Positions 45,853-53,055 of a stretch of 64,000 bases of DNA are shown piece by piece; the stretch's first letter is position 1; each line of letters opens with the position of its first letter. The notes under the pieces are model-generated. The model saw nothing but the letters and a program-made list of their open reading frames with translations, was not told the origin of the DNA and did no database searches. Source of the DNA: JBEKTY01 sp049515555 (GTDB lineage: Bacteria > Planctomycetota > Planctomycetia > Pirellulales > Thermoguttaceae); NCBI GenBank assembly GCA_049515555.1, contig JBEKTY010000010.1, positions 1 to 64,000 on the forward strand. The letters are read 5' to 3'. The position numbers and the translations under genes were made by a program.

Positions 45853-48297
45853 CTAATCGCTCAACCCGGCGGCAACCATGCCTGCCAATAGCGCCAACCC
45901 GGCCACCATGGCGAGCATTCCCAGCGCCCTGATCAACCACAAGGCTTTGTAACCGGGACTCGTGGCGCGGATCGCCTCCAGCCCGCCCTGCCGCCGTAAA
46001 CGATCGAAGAAAGCGGGGCGCTCGTCACGGAACTCGTCCTCGCTGATCCGGCCCGTCATCACCGACATGTCGGCAGGGAACTTGTCGGGGCGCAAGTGCG
46101 TGTTGAAGAAGTGAATCGCAAACACGAACCCGGTGGCCAGCAAGGCTTGGGTGGAATGGACCACCTGGGCGATGTTCAGGACCCTGCCCGGCAGGAAGCG
46201 GCAGAAGAAATTGGGGAACCACAGCACCAAGCCCGTAAACCCGATGATAACGATGTCCGCCGCCGCGCCCCAGAAATCGAGTTTCTCCCAATATGCCCAA
46301 CGTTCGAAGCCGGGCTTGGGCCCCAAGCCCAGGAACCAGCGCAGCATGGCGAAGCAGTCCCGCAGGTCGCGGAAATTGGGCACCGGAGAATCGGGACCGA
46401 AAACCACGTCGAGCAGCGACTCGCCCCGGCGGCGGCCGGCCAGGAACTGCCGCACCAACCGGACCATGTAGCTCGCGAAACAGCCGAAGACGACCAAGGC
46501 GAAAACGCGATGCCAGAAGCCGGTCGAAGCAAAACCGCCCCACGCCTGTGCCACTACCTTGGCCCACGGGGCATGACTGTACTTCAGCGGCAGCCCCGTC
46601 AGCGCCAGCCCTAGAAACGCCACGAGCAGGAACGAATGCCCGACGCGGTGGACCATCGAGAACCGCACGTAGGCCGGCCGTGCCGGGTCGAGTCCCCGCG
46701 GCCGGCCCGTCTTCAGGACCTCCACCAGGCCGCGCACGAACCACAAAACGGCATGCAGTCCGAATAGTCCAAACGTCGAGAGAAGGATCGTCAGCAGCAC
46801 CACGTACACGCCATGCACCAGCGGGTCGCGCTGGGCATCTCGGTAGTCGGCGTGCGGATCAAAGCTTACGAAGCGCGCCGTAGCATGGGCGTGGCACTGC
46901 TGACAGGTCTGGAGGCGATTGTCGGCCGCCAGTCGCGAATGCGGATCGGAAACCAGCCGGATGTCGTGGGCGCCATGGCAATCGGAGCACTTGGCGGCAG
47001 GACTGTACCCCAACTCGGTCAACTCGCCGTGGATGCTCAGGGCGTAACGGCTGGAGAGCTTCGCATGGCAGTTCCCGCAGCGATTGGGAAGCTGTCGGCG
47101 AAAGGCGGCCGTTTCCGGAGCCGGTAGGTCGTGCCCCTGGTGGCACGCGGTGCAACTGGGTTTCTGCTTGCCGCTGCCGCCCGGCGCAACTTTCTCGGCG
47201 GCTCCGCCCGGCACCTGCCCGTGCACGCTCGCCGCCAACCTCTCCTCAATAAAACGATGGCACTTGCCGCACGTGGCGGCCACGCGGGAAGGATGCAGCG
47301 AGGAACGCTTGTCCGGAGCCCGGTACACGCCATGTGCCCCGTGACAGTCGGCACAAGCTGGAACCACCAACAGACCCATCCTCGAAAGACCCTGGCCGTG
47401 TACGCTGTCGCGGTACGTTTCCAAACGGTCCTCATGGCAGGCCCCGCACGTGTTCACCTGGTGATCCAGGAACACAGGCGAACGGCTGTCGCGCGCCGGA
47501 AGAATGCGGTGCGACGGGGTGCCGTGACAGCCTCCGCACGCCAAGGGTGTGCCATGCCCGAGCTCGTTCTTGGGCCCCGCCTTGTCGTGCACGCCCTTGA
47601 CCAACTCCAGGGCCTCTGCCTGGTGGCACGTGCCGCAGAACTTCCGCATCTCCTCCGCCGACTTCGGCACGCGGAAATCGCCGCTGGCCTGGTGGGCCTT
47701 GATCTCGAACACCGTGGCATCACCGCCGTGACAGTCCTGACAGCGAAGACCCTTTTGCCAGTGGGCATCACCGGCAAAATCCTTCGCTGTGACCAAGAAC
47801 CGCACCTGGTCCTTCTCGGTCAGGTTGGCGTGGCACTGTATGCAGGAGTTCTCGTCGTCCGCCATGCGCTTGGTTGCCGGGGGCTTTCCGGTCGAGGTGA
47901 GCGGGGCAGGCTTTTCAGACCTGCTCGGCAGCGTAACGGGCGGGGGCGGCGGTGCCGGCGGGAGTTTCTTGGACGCTTCCCCGGATACCGCAGGCGGTGG
48001 GGGCGGCGCCGGCGGCAGCTTTTTAGATGCCTCGCCGGGTACCGCGGGCGGTGGGGGCGGTGCCGGCGGCAGCTTCTTAAATGCCTCTCCGCTGGTCGCC
48101 GGCGGGGGAGGCGCCGGCGGCAGTTTCTTGAACGCCTCGCCAGGTGCCGCAGGCGGTGGAGGCGGTGCCGGCGGGAGCGACACTTTTTCCGGTTCCGCCG
48201 CGCTGGCCCAACGGGCCGGATTCTCCCCCGCCACCGCCATCAATAAGGCCGGCAGGACCAGCACCGCAAATCGTACCGCCGTTTGCAGGAAGCTCAT
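45853..48297 (-). CDS. 11-haem cytochrome c fused to a b-type membrane domain
   Basis: About 814 residues. Signal peptide, then a Pro-rich linker of five repeats (KKLPPAPPPPPA type), then eleven CXXCH motifs between about residues 150 and 480 (first CIQCH, last CQQCH). A membrane part follows with at least five helices and His residues placed as in cytochrome b561 / formate dehydrogenase gamma-type proteins (MVHRVGHSFLLVAFLG, FWHRVFALVVFG, VVHSTQALLATGFVFAIHFF). Likely a quinol dehydrogenase with its own electron-transfer domain in the periplasm. The start at 48297 is chosen as the first ATG; TTG at 48312 is possible. The segment around the first two haems closely matches the 9-haem protein at 50883. 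Confidence 0.8.
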   Translation of the reverse strand: MSFLQTAVRFAVLVLPALLMAVAGENPARWASAAEPEKVSLPPAPPPPPAAPGEAFKKLPPAPPPPATSGEAFKKLPPAPPPPPAVPGEASKKLPPAPPPPPAVSGEASKKLPPAPPPPPVTLPSRSEKPAPLTSTGKPPATKRMADDENSCIQCHANLTEKDQVRFLVTAKDFAGDAHWQKGLRCQDCHGGDATVFEIKAHQASGDFRVPKSAEEMRKFCGTCHQAEALELVKGVHDKAGPKNELGHGTPLACGGCHGTPSHRILPARDSRSPVFLDHQVNTCGACHEDRLETYRDSVHGQGLSRMGLLVVPACADCHGAHGVYRAPDKRSSLHPSRVAATCGKCHRFIEERLAASVHGQVPGGAAEKVAPGGSGKQKPSCTACHQGHDLPAPETAAFRRQLPNRCGNCHAKLSSRYALSIHGELTELGYSPAAKCSDCHGAHDIRLVSDPHSRLAADNRLQTCQQCHAHATARFVSFDPHADYRDAQRDPLVHGVYVVLLTILLSTFGLFGLHAVLWFVRGLVEVLKTGRPRGLDPARPAYVRFSMVHRVGHSFLLVAFLGLALTGLPLKYSHAPWAKVVAQAWGGFASTGFWHRVFALVVFGCFASYMVRLVRQFLAGRRRGESLLDVVFGPDSPVPNFRDLRDCFAMLRWFLGLGPKPGFERWAYWEKLDFWGAAADIVIIGFTGLVLWFPNFFCRFLPGRVLNIAQVVHSTQALLATGFVFAIHFFNTHLRPDKFPADMSVMTGRISEDEFRDERPAFFDRLRRQGGLEAIRATSPGYKALWLIRALGMLAMVAGLALLAGMVAAGLSD
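47937..48180. repeat. Coding tandem repeat, Pro-rich linker
   Basis: About five units of roughly 50 bp, each containing GGCGGTGCCGGCGGCAGCTT or a close variant. They encode PPAPPPPPA(V/T)xGEAxKKL on the minus strand, between the signal peptide and first haem motif of the 11-haem cytochrome. Small differences between units show it is not an assembly artefact of exact copies. Confidence 0.85.
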
Positions 48298-48371
48298 TTC
48301 CAGCCGGCACAAGACTTGTGTGGACTGCCTACCGGTAATTCACGCCGCCTGGCGCGTGCGCGGACCATTGC

Positions 48372-48920
48372 TCAGGACTTGTCGTACTTCGGATGGTCCT
48401 TGTGGCTTTGCGGCGTATGGCATTGGATGCACACGTTCTGAGGAAGAACCTTGTAAACCGAGCCGCGGACCTCCTTCTCCTCATCCGGCTCCAGTTTCTT
48501 CTTGGTCGTGTACTTCTTGGCGATCTCCTCGTGTTTGCTGCCGGGGCCGTGGCAGGCCTCGCAGGTCGTGCCGAGAAGATTCTGCAGGACTTCGGGTGTC
48601 GTGCCCGCGGCGTAGCCCCCCGCCACGCCGTAGCCCGTGACGTGGCACTTCAGGCACTCCGGATCGCTCTGGTACTTGGCGGTTACGCTTTCCCAAGCCT
48701 CTTTGGCGTGCTTGGTCTTCTTCCACGCCATGAACTGCTTGAAATGGCAGGAGGAACAGCGCTTTGCCCCGGTGTACGTCTGCCCTGTGGGCACCGCGGG
48801 CGCGGCGTACGGTTCGGCCGGCGGCTGCGACCGCACCAGAGTCGGACCTGCCAGCCACACCAGAGTTACGATCCCGGCCGCAACGCCAACAAAACCCACC
48901 CCTCTGAACCTAGCCATCAT
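48372..48920 (-). CDS. Tetraheme cytochrome c (c554-like)
   Basis: 182 residues from the ATG at 48920, where GGGAGG sits eight bases upstream; a longer start would place that site inside the gene. One N-terminal hydrophobic segment (VGVAAGIVTLVWLAG) is a signal or anchor. Four CXXCH motifs: CSSCH, CLKCH, CEACH, CIQCH. The CEACHGPGSKHEE context is usual in the cytochrome c554 family. Likely a periplasmic electron carrier between the membrane cytochromes. First gene of the minus-strand operon, divergent from the Rieske operon. Confidence 0.8.
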   Translation of the reverse strand: MMARFRGVGFVGVAAGIVTLVWLAGPTLVRSQPPAEPYAAPAVPTGQTYTGAKRCSSCHFKQFMAWKKTKHAKEAWESVTAKYQSDPECLKCHVTGYGVAGGYAAGTTPEVLQNLLGTTCEACHGPGSKHEEIAKKYTTKKKLEPDEEKEVRGSVYKVLPQNVCIQCHTPQSHKDHPKYDKS

Positions 48921-49319
48921 CGATCCTCCCAATTGTCTTGGTACGAGCTAACTAGCGGCACGACCCGGTTCCCCCGTACGGCAGTGCGACAATAGTATAC
49001 AATGAACGGGGTTTGGCTACGCCGACCGGGAAAAATCTGAGGGTCAGTTTACCCCATGTCGCCACGGTCGTCAACGAATGGTCAGTGGTTTTGTGAAGCG
49101 TTTCGCCGCAGCCTTGATGAATTCGTAACCTTTTCGTGTGTAAAACGTTCCAGCCGGCAGATGTCGCACGAAAGCATGTCGAAAACGGGAAACACGACCT
49201 GAATGGTGATGAATATTTCGTGGTCCCCCCTGCGGCGCGCTTTACGTTTGACTACCCAAGGTCGATCTGGTATAGGGAAATCACTCCGCTGCTCTTCTTG
49301 GCAAATTGGAGATCCCCCA
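48921..49319. promoter_or_regulatory. Divergent promoter region between two cytochrome operons
   Basis: About 400 bp separates the minus-strand cytochrome operon from the plus-strand Rieske operon. Both must be driven from here. The sequence is visibly more AT-rich than its surroundings between about 49000 and 49280. I see no promoter or operator motif clear enough to mark, including the sigma-54 pattern. Confidence 0.5.
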
Positions 49320-49790
49320 ATGACGGAGCCTCTTCCGCGGCGCAACGTGCTCGTGTACTGGTTGGAAACAGCCGTCGCCGCTACGGTGGCGGCCCTGTTC
49401 TATCCGGTCGTTCGCTTCCTGTGGCCCAGGCCGGCTACCAGTTCCGGCGCCCTGGAAGCAATCGCTCCGTTTCGGGCCAACGAGTTGAAGCCGAATCCGG
49501 ACGGCACCTGGCCATCCCGATTCACCTTCAATTTCGGCGGCAAGCCCTGTCTGGTCGTTCGCACCCGCGACGGCCAGATCAAGGCCTTCAATGCGGTGTG
49601 TACGCACGTCGAATGCACGGTCGAGTTCCGCGAGCCCACGGGCGACATCTTCTGCAATTGCCACAATGGTCTTTACGACCTGAACGGGCATAACGTGTCG
49701 GGCCCGCCGCCTCGACCGCTGGAAGTCTATAAACTAGACCTTCGGGGCAAGCCCGGGGAGGAGGAGATCGTTGTCTCTCGCAACGCGTGA
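49320..49790 (+). CDS. Rieske iron-sulfur protein
   Basis: 156 residues from the ATG at 49320 (GGAG upstream). A short twin-arginine-like start (PRRNVLVYW) and a single membrane helix anchor the protein. The [2Fe-2S] ligands are C94 and H96 in CTHVEC and C112 and H115 in CNCH, with C99 and C114 positioned for the usual disulfide. Works with the cytochrome b encoded next in a quinol-oxidising bc-type complex. Its end overlaps the start of the cytochrome b gene by 20 bp. Confidence 0.9.
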   Translation: MTEPLPRRNVLVYWLETAVAATVAALFYPVVRFLWPRPATSSGALEAIAPFRANELKPNPDGTWPSRFTFNFGGKPCLVVRTRDGQIKAFNAVCTHVECTVEFREPTGDIFCNCHNGLYDLNGHNVSGPPPRPLEVYKLDLRGKPGEEEIVVSRNA

Positions 49791-50886
49791 CGAAGCGACC
49801 GGCACCACGGCGATGGCCCGAGTGAAAGATTTCCTTTTCGAGCGCCTGGGTTTGGATAGCGCCTTGGCCTTGGCGGCCAAGAAACACGTGCCCGTGCACG
49901 GCAGCAGTCTCTTTTACTTCCTGGGCGGAATGGCGCTATTCCTGTTCGGCGTGCAGGTCGTGACGGGTATCCTGTTGGCCCTTTATTACAAGCCCTCGCC
50001 CGACCAGGCCTTCGAGAGTGTCCGGGCGATAATGACCGAAATCGACTACGGTTGGCTCTTCCGCTCCGTACATTCCTGGAGCGCCAACCTGCTGATCGGC
50101 GTGTTGTTCTTGCACTTGCTGACGACTTACGTCATGCGGGCCTATCGTCGTCCGCGAGAGGTCACGTGGCTCACCGGGTTCATATTGTTGGTGGTCTTCC
50201 TGGCCTTTGGTTTCAGCGGGTACTTGCTGCCCTGGAACAAGTTGGCGTTTTTCGCCACGCGGGTGGGAACGGCGATCGTGGGTTCGGTGCCGGTCGTGGG
50301 CCGATACCTGTTGCTCGTTGCCCGCAGCGGCGAGAACGTAACCGGCGACACCTTGGCCCGCTTCTACGCCCTGCACGTGGTCGTTCTTCCCTTGACGACG
50401 ATCGTGCTGTTGGGGCTGCACCTGTTTCTCGTGCAGAAACATGGGATGAGCGTTCCGCGTGGCGTGGCCGAGCGTTGCGGCGGGGAAGACAAGGTCCCCA
50501 GCATCCCCTTTGTTCCACATTTCCTGTTGCGCGACATGGTGGGCTGGTACCTGGCATTGGGGATCCTGGCGGCGCTTGCGGCGCTGTTTCCGTGGGAATT
50601 GGGGCAGAAGGCCGACCCCTTCGGGGCCGCCCCCGCGAACATCAAGCCCGAATGGTACTTCCTGTTCATGTTCCAGGCCCTGAAGCACCTGCCGGCCCAT
50701 ATCTTCAACATCGAGGGCGAGGTCTTGGGCGTATTGTTCTTCGGGTTCGCCGGTGTCGTGGTCCTGCTGGTTCCTTTCTTGGATTTGGGGGCCGCTTGCG
50801 GCCGCCGGCGCGTGGTGCTCAACCTCCTGGCGGCGCTGGCCGTACTGTTCTTTGTGGTGATGACTGCCTGGGGACTCTGGGAATGA
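49771..50886 (+). CDS. Cytochrome b of a Rieske/cytochrome b complex
   Basis: 371 residues, TTG start at 49771 after a GGAGGAGGAG tract; an alternative start lies 14 codons in. Eight or so membrane helices. Haem b ligands H101/H115 and H202/H217 are present; the first pair is 14 apart and the second 15 apart, as in b6-type proteins. The quinol-site motif PEWY is at 293-296 (KPEWYFLFM). N- and C-terminal parts are joined in one chain. Quinol oxidation here would pass electrons to the Rieske centre and then to the 9-haem cytochrome encoded next (4-bp overlap), which takes the place of cytochrome c1. Confidence 0.9.
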   Translation: MSLATRDEATGTTAMARVKDFLFERLGLDSALALAAKKHVPVHGSSLFYFLGGMALFLFGVQVVTGILLALYYKPSPDQAFESVRAIMTEIDYGWLFRSVHSWSANLLIGVLFLHLLTTYVMRAYRRPREVTWLTGFILLVVFLAFGFSGYLLPWNKLAFFATRVGTAIVGSVPVVGRYLLLVARSGENVTGDTLARFYALHVVVLPLTTIVLLGLHLFLVQKHGMSVPRGVAERCGGEDKVPSIPFVPHFLLRDMVGWYLALGILAALAALFPWELGQKADPFGAAPANIKPEWYFLFMFQALKHLPAHIFNIEGEVLGVLFFGFAGVVVLLVPFLDLGAACGRRRVVLNLLAALAVLFFVVMTAWGLWE

Positions 50887-52439
50887 GAAACCTGCTGCCG
50901 CTTCTGCTGCTTCCTCTCTCGATCGCAATCGCGCTTGCCGCGCCTGCCGTTGAGGATAAGCCCGCGCCTGCCGTTCAGGACAAGACTTTAGGGACGCTCC
51001 CACCACCACCGTTACCACCGCCCCCACCCCCGCAAAAACCCGTCGAAACAAAGGCCCCGGAAGTCAAAACGCCGGCACCCAAGCCGGCAGAGGTCAAACC
51101 CACGGAAACGAAACCCCGGGCGCCCACGCCTGCGGAAGCAAAGCCGGCGCCCGCCAAACCCGTTGCCGACGAGGAGAATTCCTGCATCCAATGCCACGCC
51201 AACCTGACTGAAAAGGACCAGACCAGGCTCCTGGTCACGGTCAAGAATCTGGCCGCCGACGTTCACTGGCAGCGGGGGATGCGCTGCCAGGATTGCCACG
51301 GCGGCGATCCCACCGTGTTCGAGGTCAAGGCCCACCAGGCCACCGGCGAGTTCCGCACCGTCAAGTCGCCGGCCGACGTGCCCGACTTCTGCGGAAAATG
51401 CCACGCCGACATCGCCTACATGCGGCACTACAAACCGTCGCCGCGGACCGACCAGCTTGCGGAATACTGGACCAGCGGCCACGGGCAGCGCCTGAAGGGC
51501 GGCGACCTGAAGGTGGCCGTCTGCATCTCCTGCCACGACAAGCCGCACGGCTCGGCCCAAGACCAGGGCCCGCACGGCGTTCGCCTGGTCGACGACTTGG
51601 AATCGCCCGTCTATCACACCCGCCTGGCCAAGACCTGCGCCACCTGCCATTCGGACGAGAAGCTAATGGCCGGCCGCCGGTACCACGGGCAACCGCTAAG
51701 TCACGACCAATTTGCAAAGTGGCGCGACAGCGTACACGGCAAGGCCCTGTTGGATAAAGGCGACTTAAGCGCCCCCACCTGCAACAATTGCCACGGCAAC
51801 CACGGGGCCCTGCCCCCGCAAATCGACTCGGTGGCCAATGCCTGCGGGGCGTGCCACGGCAAGATCGCCAAGCTGTTCGAGAAGACCCTTATGCGTCACA
51901 AGTTCGAGCAGGTCGGTCTGCCCGGCTGCGCCACCTGCCACCATGCGCACGACATCCAACAGCCATCCGACGAGATGCTGGGCATGGGGCCCGGCGCGGC
52001 CTGTTTCCAGTGCCATGCCGAGAAAAAACTGGCCGTGACGGGGGCCACCCTCGCCGGGGCGACGACCGCGGCGGCCCTGCGGGCGAGCCTCGATCGACTG
52101 CGGCAAGGCATGGACCATGCCGACGACACCCTGGCGCAAGCCGAACGCCTGGGCATGGAGGTCAGCCAGCCCCGCTTCGACCTCCGAAAAGCCTCCGATG
52201 CGCTGACCAACGCCCGTGCGCTGATCCACACCTTTACCGTCCCCACCGTCGAAAAGGCCGTCGACGAGGGTCAGCAAGTCGTGGCCGAGGTCCAGGCAAA
52301 GGCCGAGCACGCCCTGCAAGAACATGCGCATCGGCGGATCTGGCTGGCGGTCTCCCTCCTGCCCATCCTGCTGGTAATCGCCCTGCTCCTGGCCTACATT
52401 CGCAGCCTGCCGCCGCCGGAGCAGCCCCGGCATCAATAG
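50883..52439 (+). CDS. Nine-haem cytochrome c with C-terminal membrane anchor
   Basis: 518 residues; start overlaps the cytochrome b stop (ATGA). Signal peptide to about residue 20, then a Pro/Lys/Glu-rich linker (residues 35-95). Nine CXXCH motifs follow: CIQCH, CQDCH, CGKCH, CISCH, CATCH, CNNCH, CGACH, CATCH, CFQCH. A helical region of about 130 residues ends in a membrane helix (LAVSLLPILLVIALLLAYI). Likely the electron-accepting cytochrome of the Rieske/cyt b complex. The stretch ENSCIQCHANLTEKDQ onward is nearly the same as in the 11-haem fusion protein at 45853, so the two share a recent common origin. Confidence 0.88.
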   Translation: MRNLLPLLLLPLSIAIALAAPAVEDKPAPAVQDKTLGTLPPPPLPPPPPPQKPVETKAPEVKTPAPKPAEVKPTETKPRAPTPAEAKPAPAKPVADEENSCIQCHANLTEKDQTRLLVTVKNLAADVHWQRGMRCQDCHGGDPTVFEVKAHQATGEFRTVKSPADVPDFCGKCHADIAYMRHYKPSPRTDQLAEYWTSGHGQRLKGGDLKVAVCISCHDKPHGSAQDQGPHGVRLVDDLESPVYHTRLAKTCATCHSDEKLMAGRRYHGQPLSHDQFAKWRDSVHGKALLDKGDLSAPTCNNCHGNHGALPPQIDSVANACGACHGKIAKLFEKTLMRHKFEQVGLPGCATCHHAHDIQQPSDEMLGMGPGAACFQCHAEKKLAVTGATLAGATTAAALRASLDRLRQGMDHADDTLAQAERLGMEVSQPRFDLRKASDALTNARALIHTFTVPTVEKAVDEGQQVVAEVQAKAEHALQEHAHRRIWLAVSLLPILLVIALLLAYIRSLPPPEQPRHQ

Positions 52440-52614
52440 GCCTCTTGAATCAGGGCGGGATGACATTCATAGTCTGGTATCTGCCCCGCCGTAAGCTGCA
52501 CTCCCCTCACGGCCGGATTCGCTTTGACACAAGTGCCTGAAATGGGTATAGTCCGCCCGCCCGGAGTCTGTCCGGGCCCCGGATTTTGTCCCGGCCGGCA
52601 GGAGGAATTGTGTC

Positions 52615-53055
52615 ATGACGACCGGCAGGAGGCTGGCCATCGGTGGGCTCTTGATCGCGGGGGCCACCGGCTACATGGCCTACGTGGGCGCCGCCAGCAG
52701 TTGGCAATACTACGTGACCGTCGATGAATGTCTGGCGGGGGCGGGCAGAATGGCCGGAGACCGGGTCCGCGTCAGCGGCAAGATCAGCCCGAGCTCGCTG
52801 CGGATTGCCGATGATCGCCAGGAGGCGCACTTCGCGCTGGCGGGCAAGGCGGGGAAGCTGGCGGTAAGCTGCCGCGGGCCGTTGCCCGATAATCTGGCCG
52901 AAGGTGTCGAGGTGGTCGTGGAAGGCCGGCTGGACGATGGGGGAGTTCTGCGCGGCGAGAAGGTCCTGACGCGCTGTGCCGGCAAGTACCGATCGCTAGC
53001 CGGCGCCGGCACTGCGCAAGGCGGCCGGCCGGCCGGGCCGGAGGAAGGCCGATGA
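52615..53055 (+). CDS. ccmE: CcmE-type haem chaperone with Cys (CXXXY) haem site
   Basis: 146 residues; ATG with AGGAGG upstream. One N-terminal membrane helix, then the OB-fold: GDRVRVSGKISPSSLRI, VSCRGPLPDNLAEGVEVVVEG, and VLRGEKVLTRCAGKY. The haem-binding residue is C121 in C-x-x-x-Y125 (CAGKY) where classical CcmE has His in HxxxY. The CXXXY form is known from archaea and some bacteria whose Ccm systems lack ccmH. It carries haem from CcmC to CcmF in the periplasm. Starts the ccmEFABCD run; overlaps ccmF by 4 bp. Confidence 0.85.
   Translation: MTTGRRLAIGGLLIAGATGYMAYVGAASSWQYYVTVDECLAGAGRMAGDRVRVSGKISPSSLRIADDRQEAHFALAGKAGKLAVSCRGPLPDNLAEGVEVVVEGRLDDGGVLRGEKVLTRCAGKYRSLAGAGTAQGGRPAGPEEGR

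Noticed and set aside
48921..49319. Possible sigma-54 (-24/-12) promoter for the cytochrome operons
   Set aside because: I looked for TGGCAC with TTGC at the right spacing because a sigma-54 activator is encoded nearby, and found no convincing match in this region.
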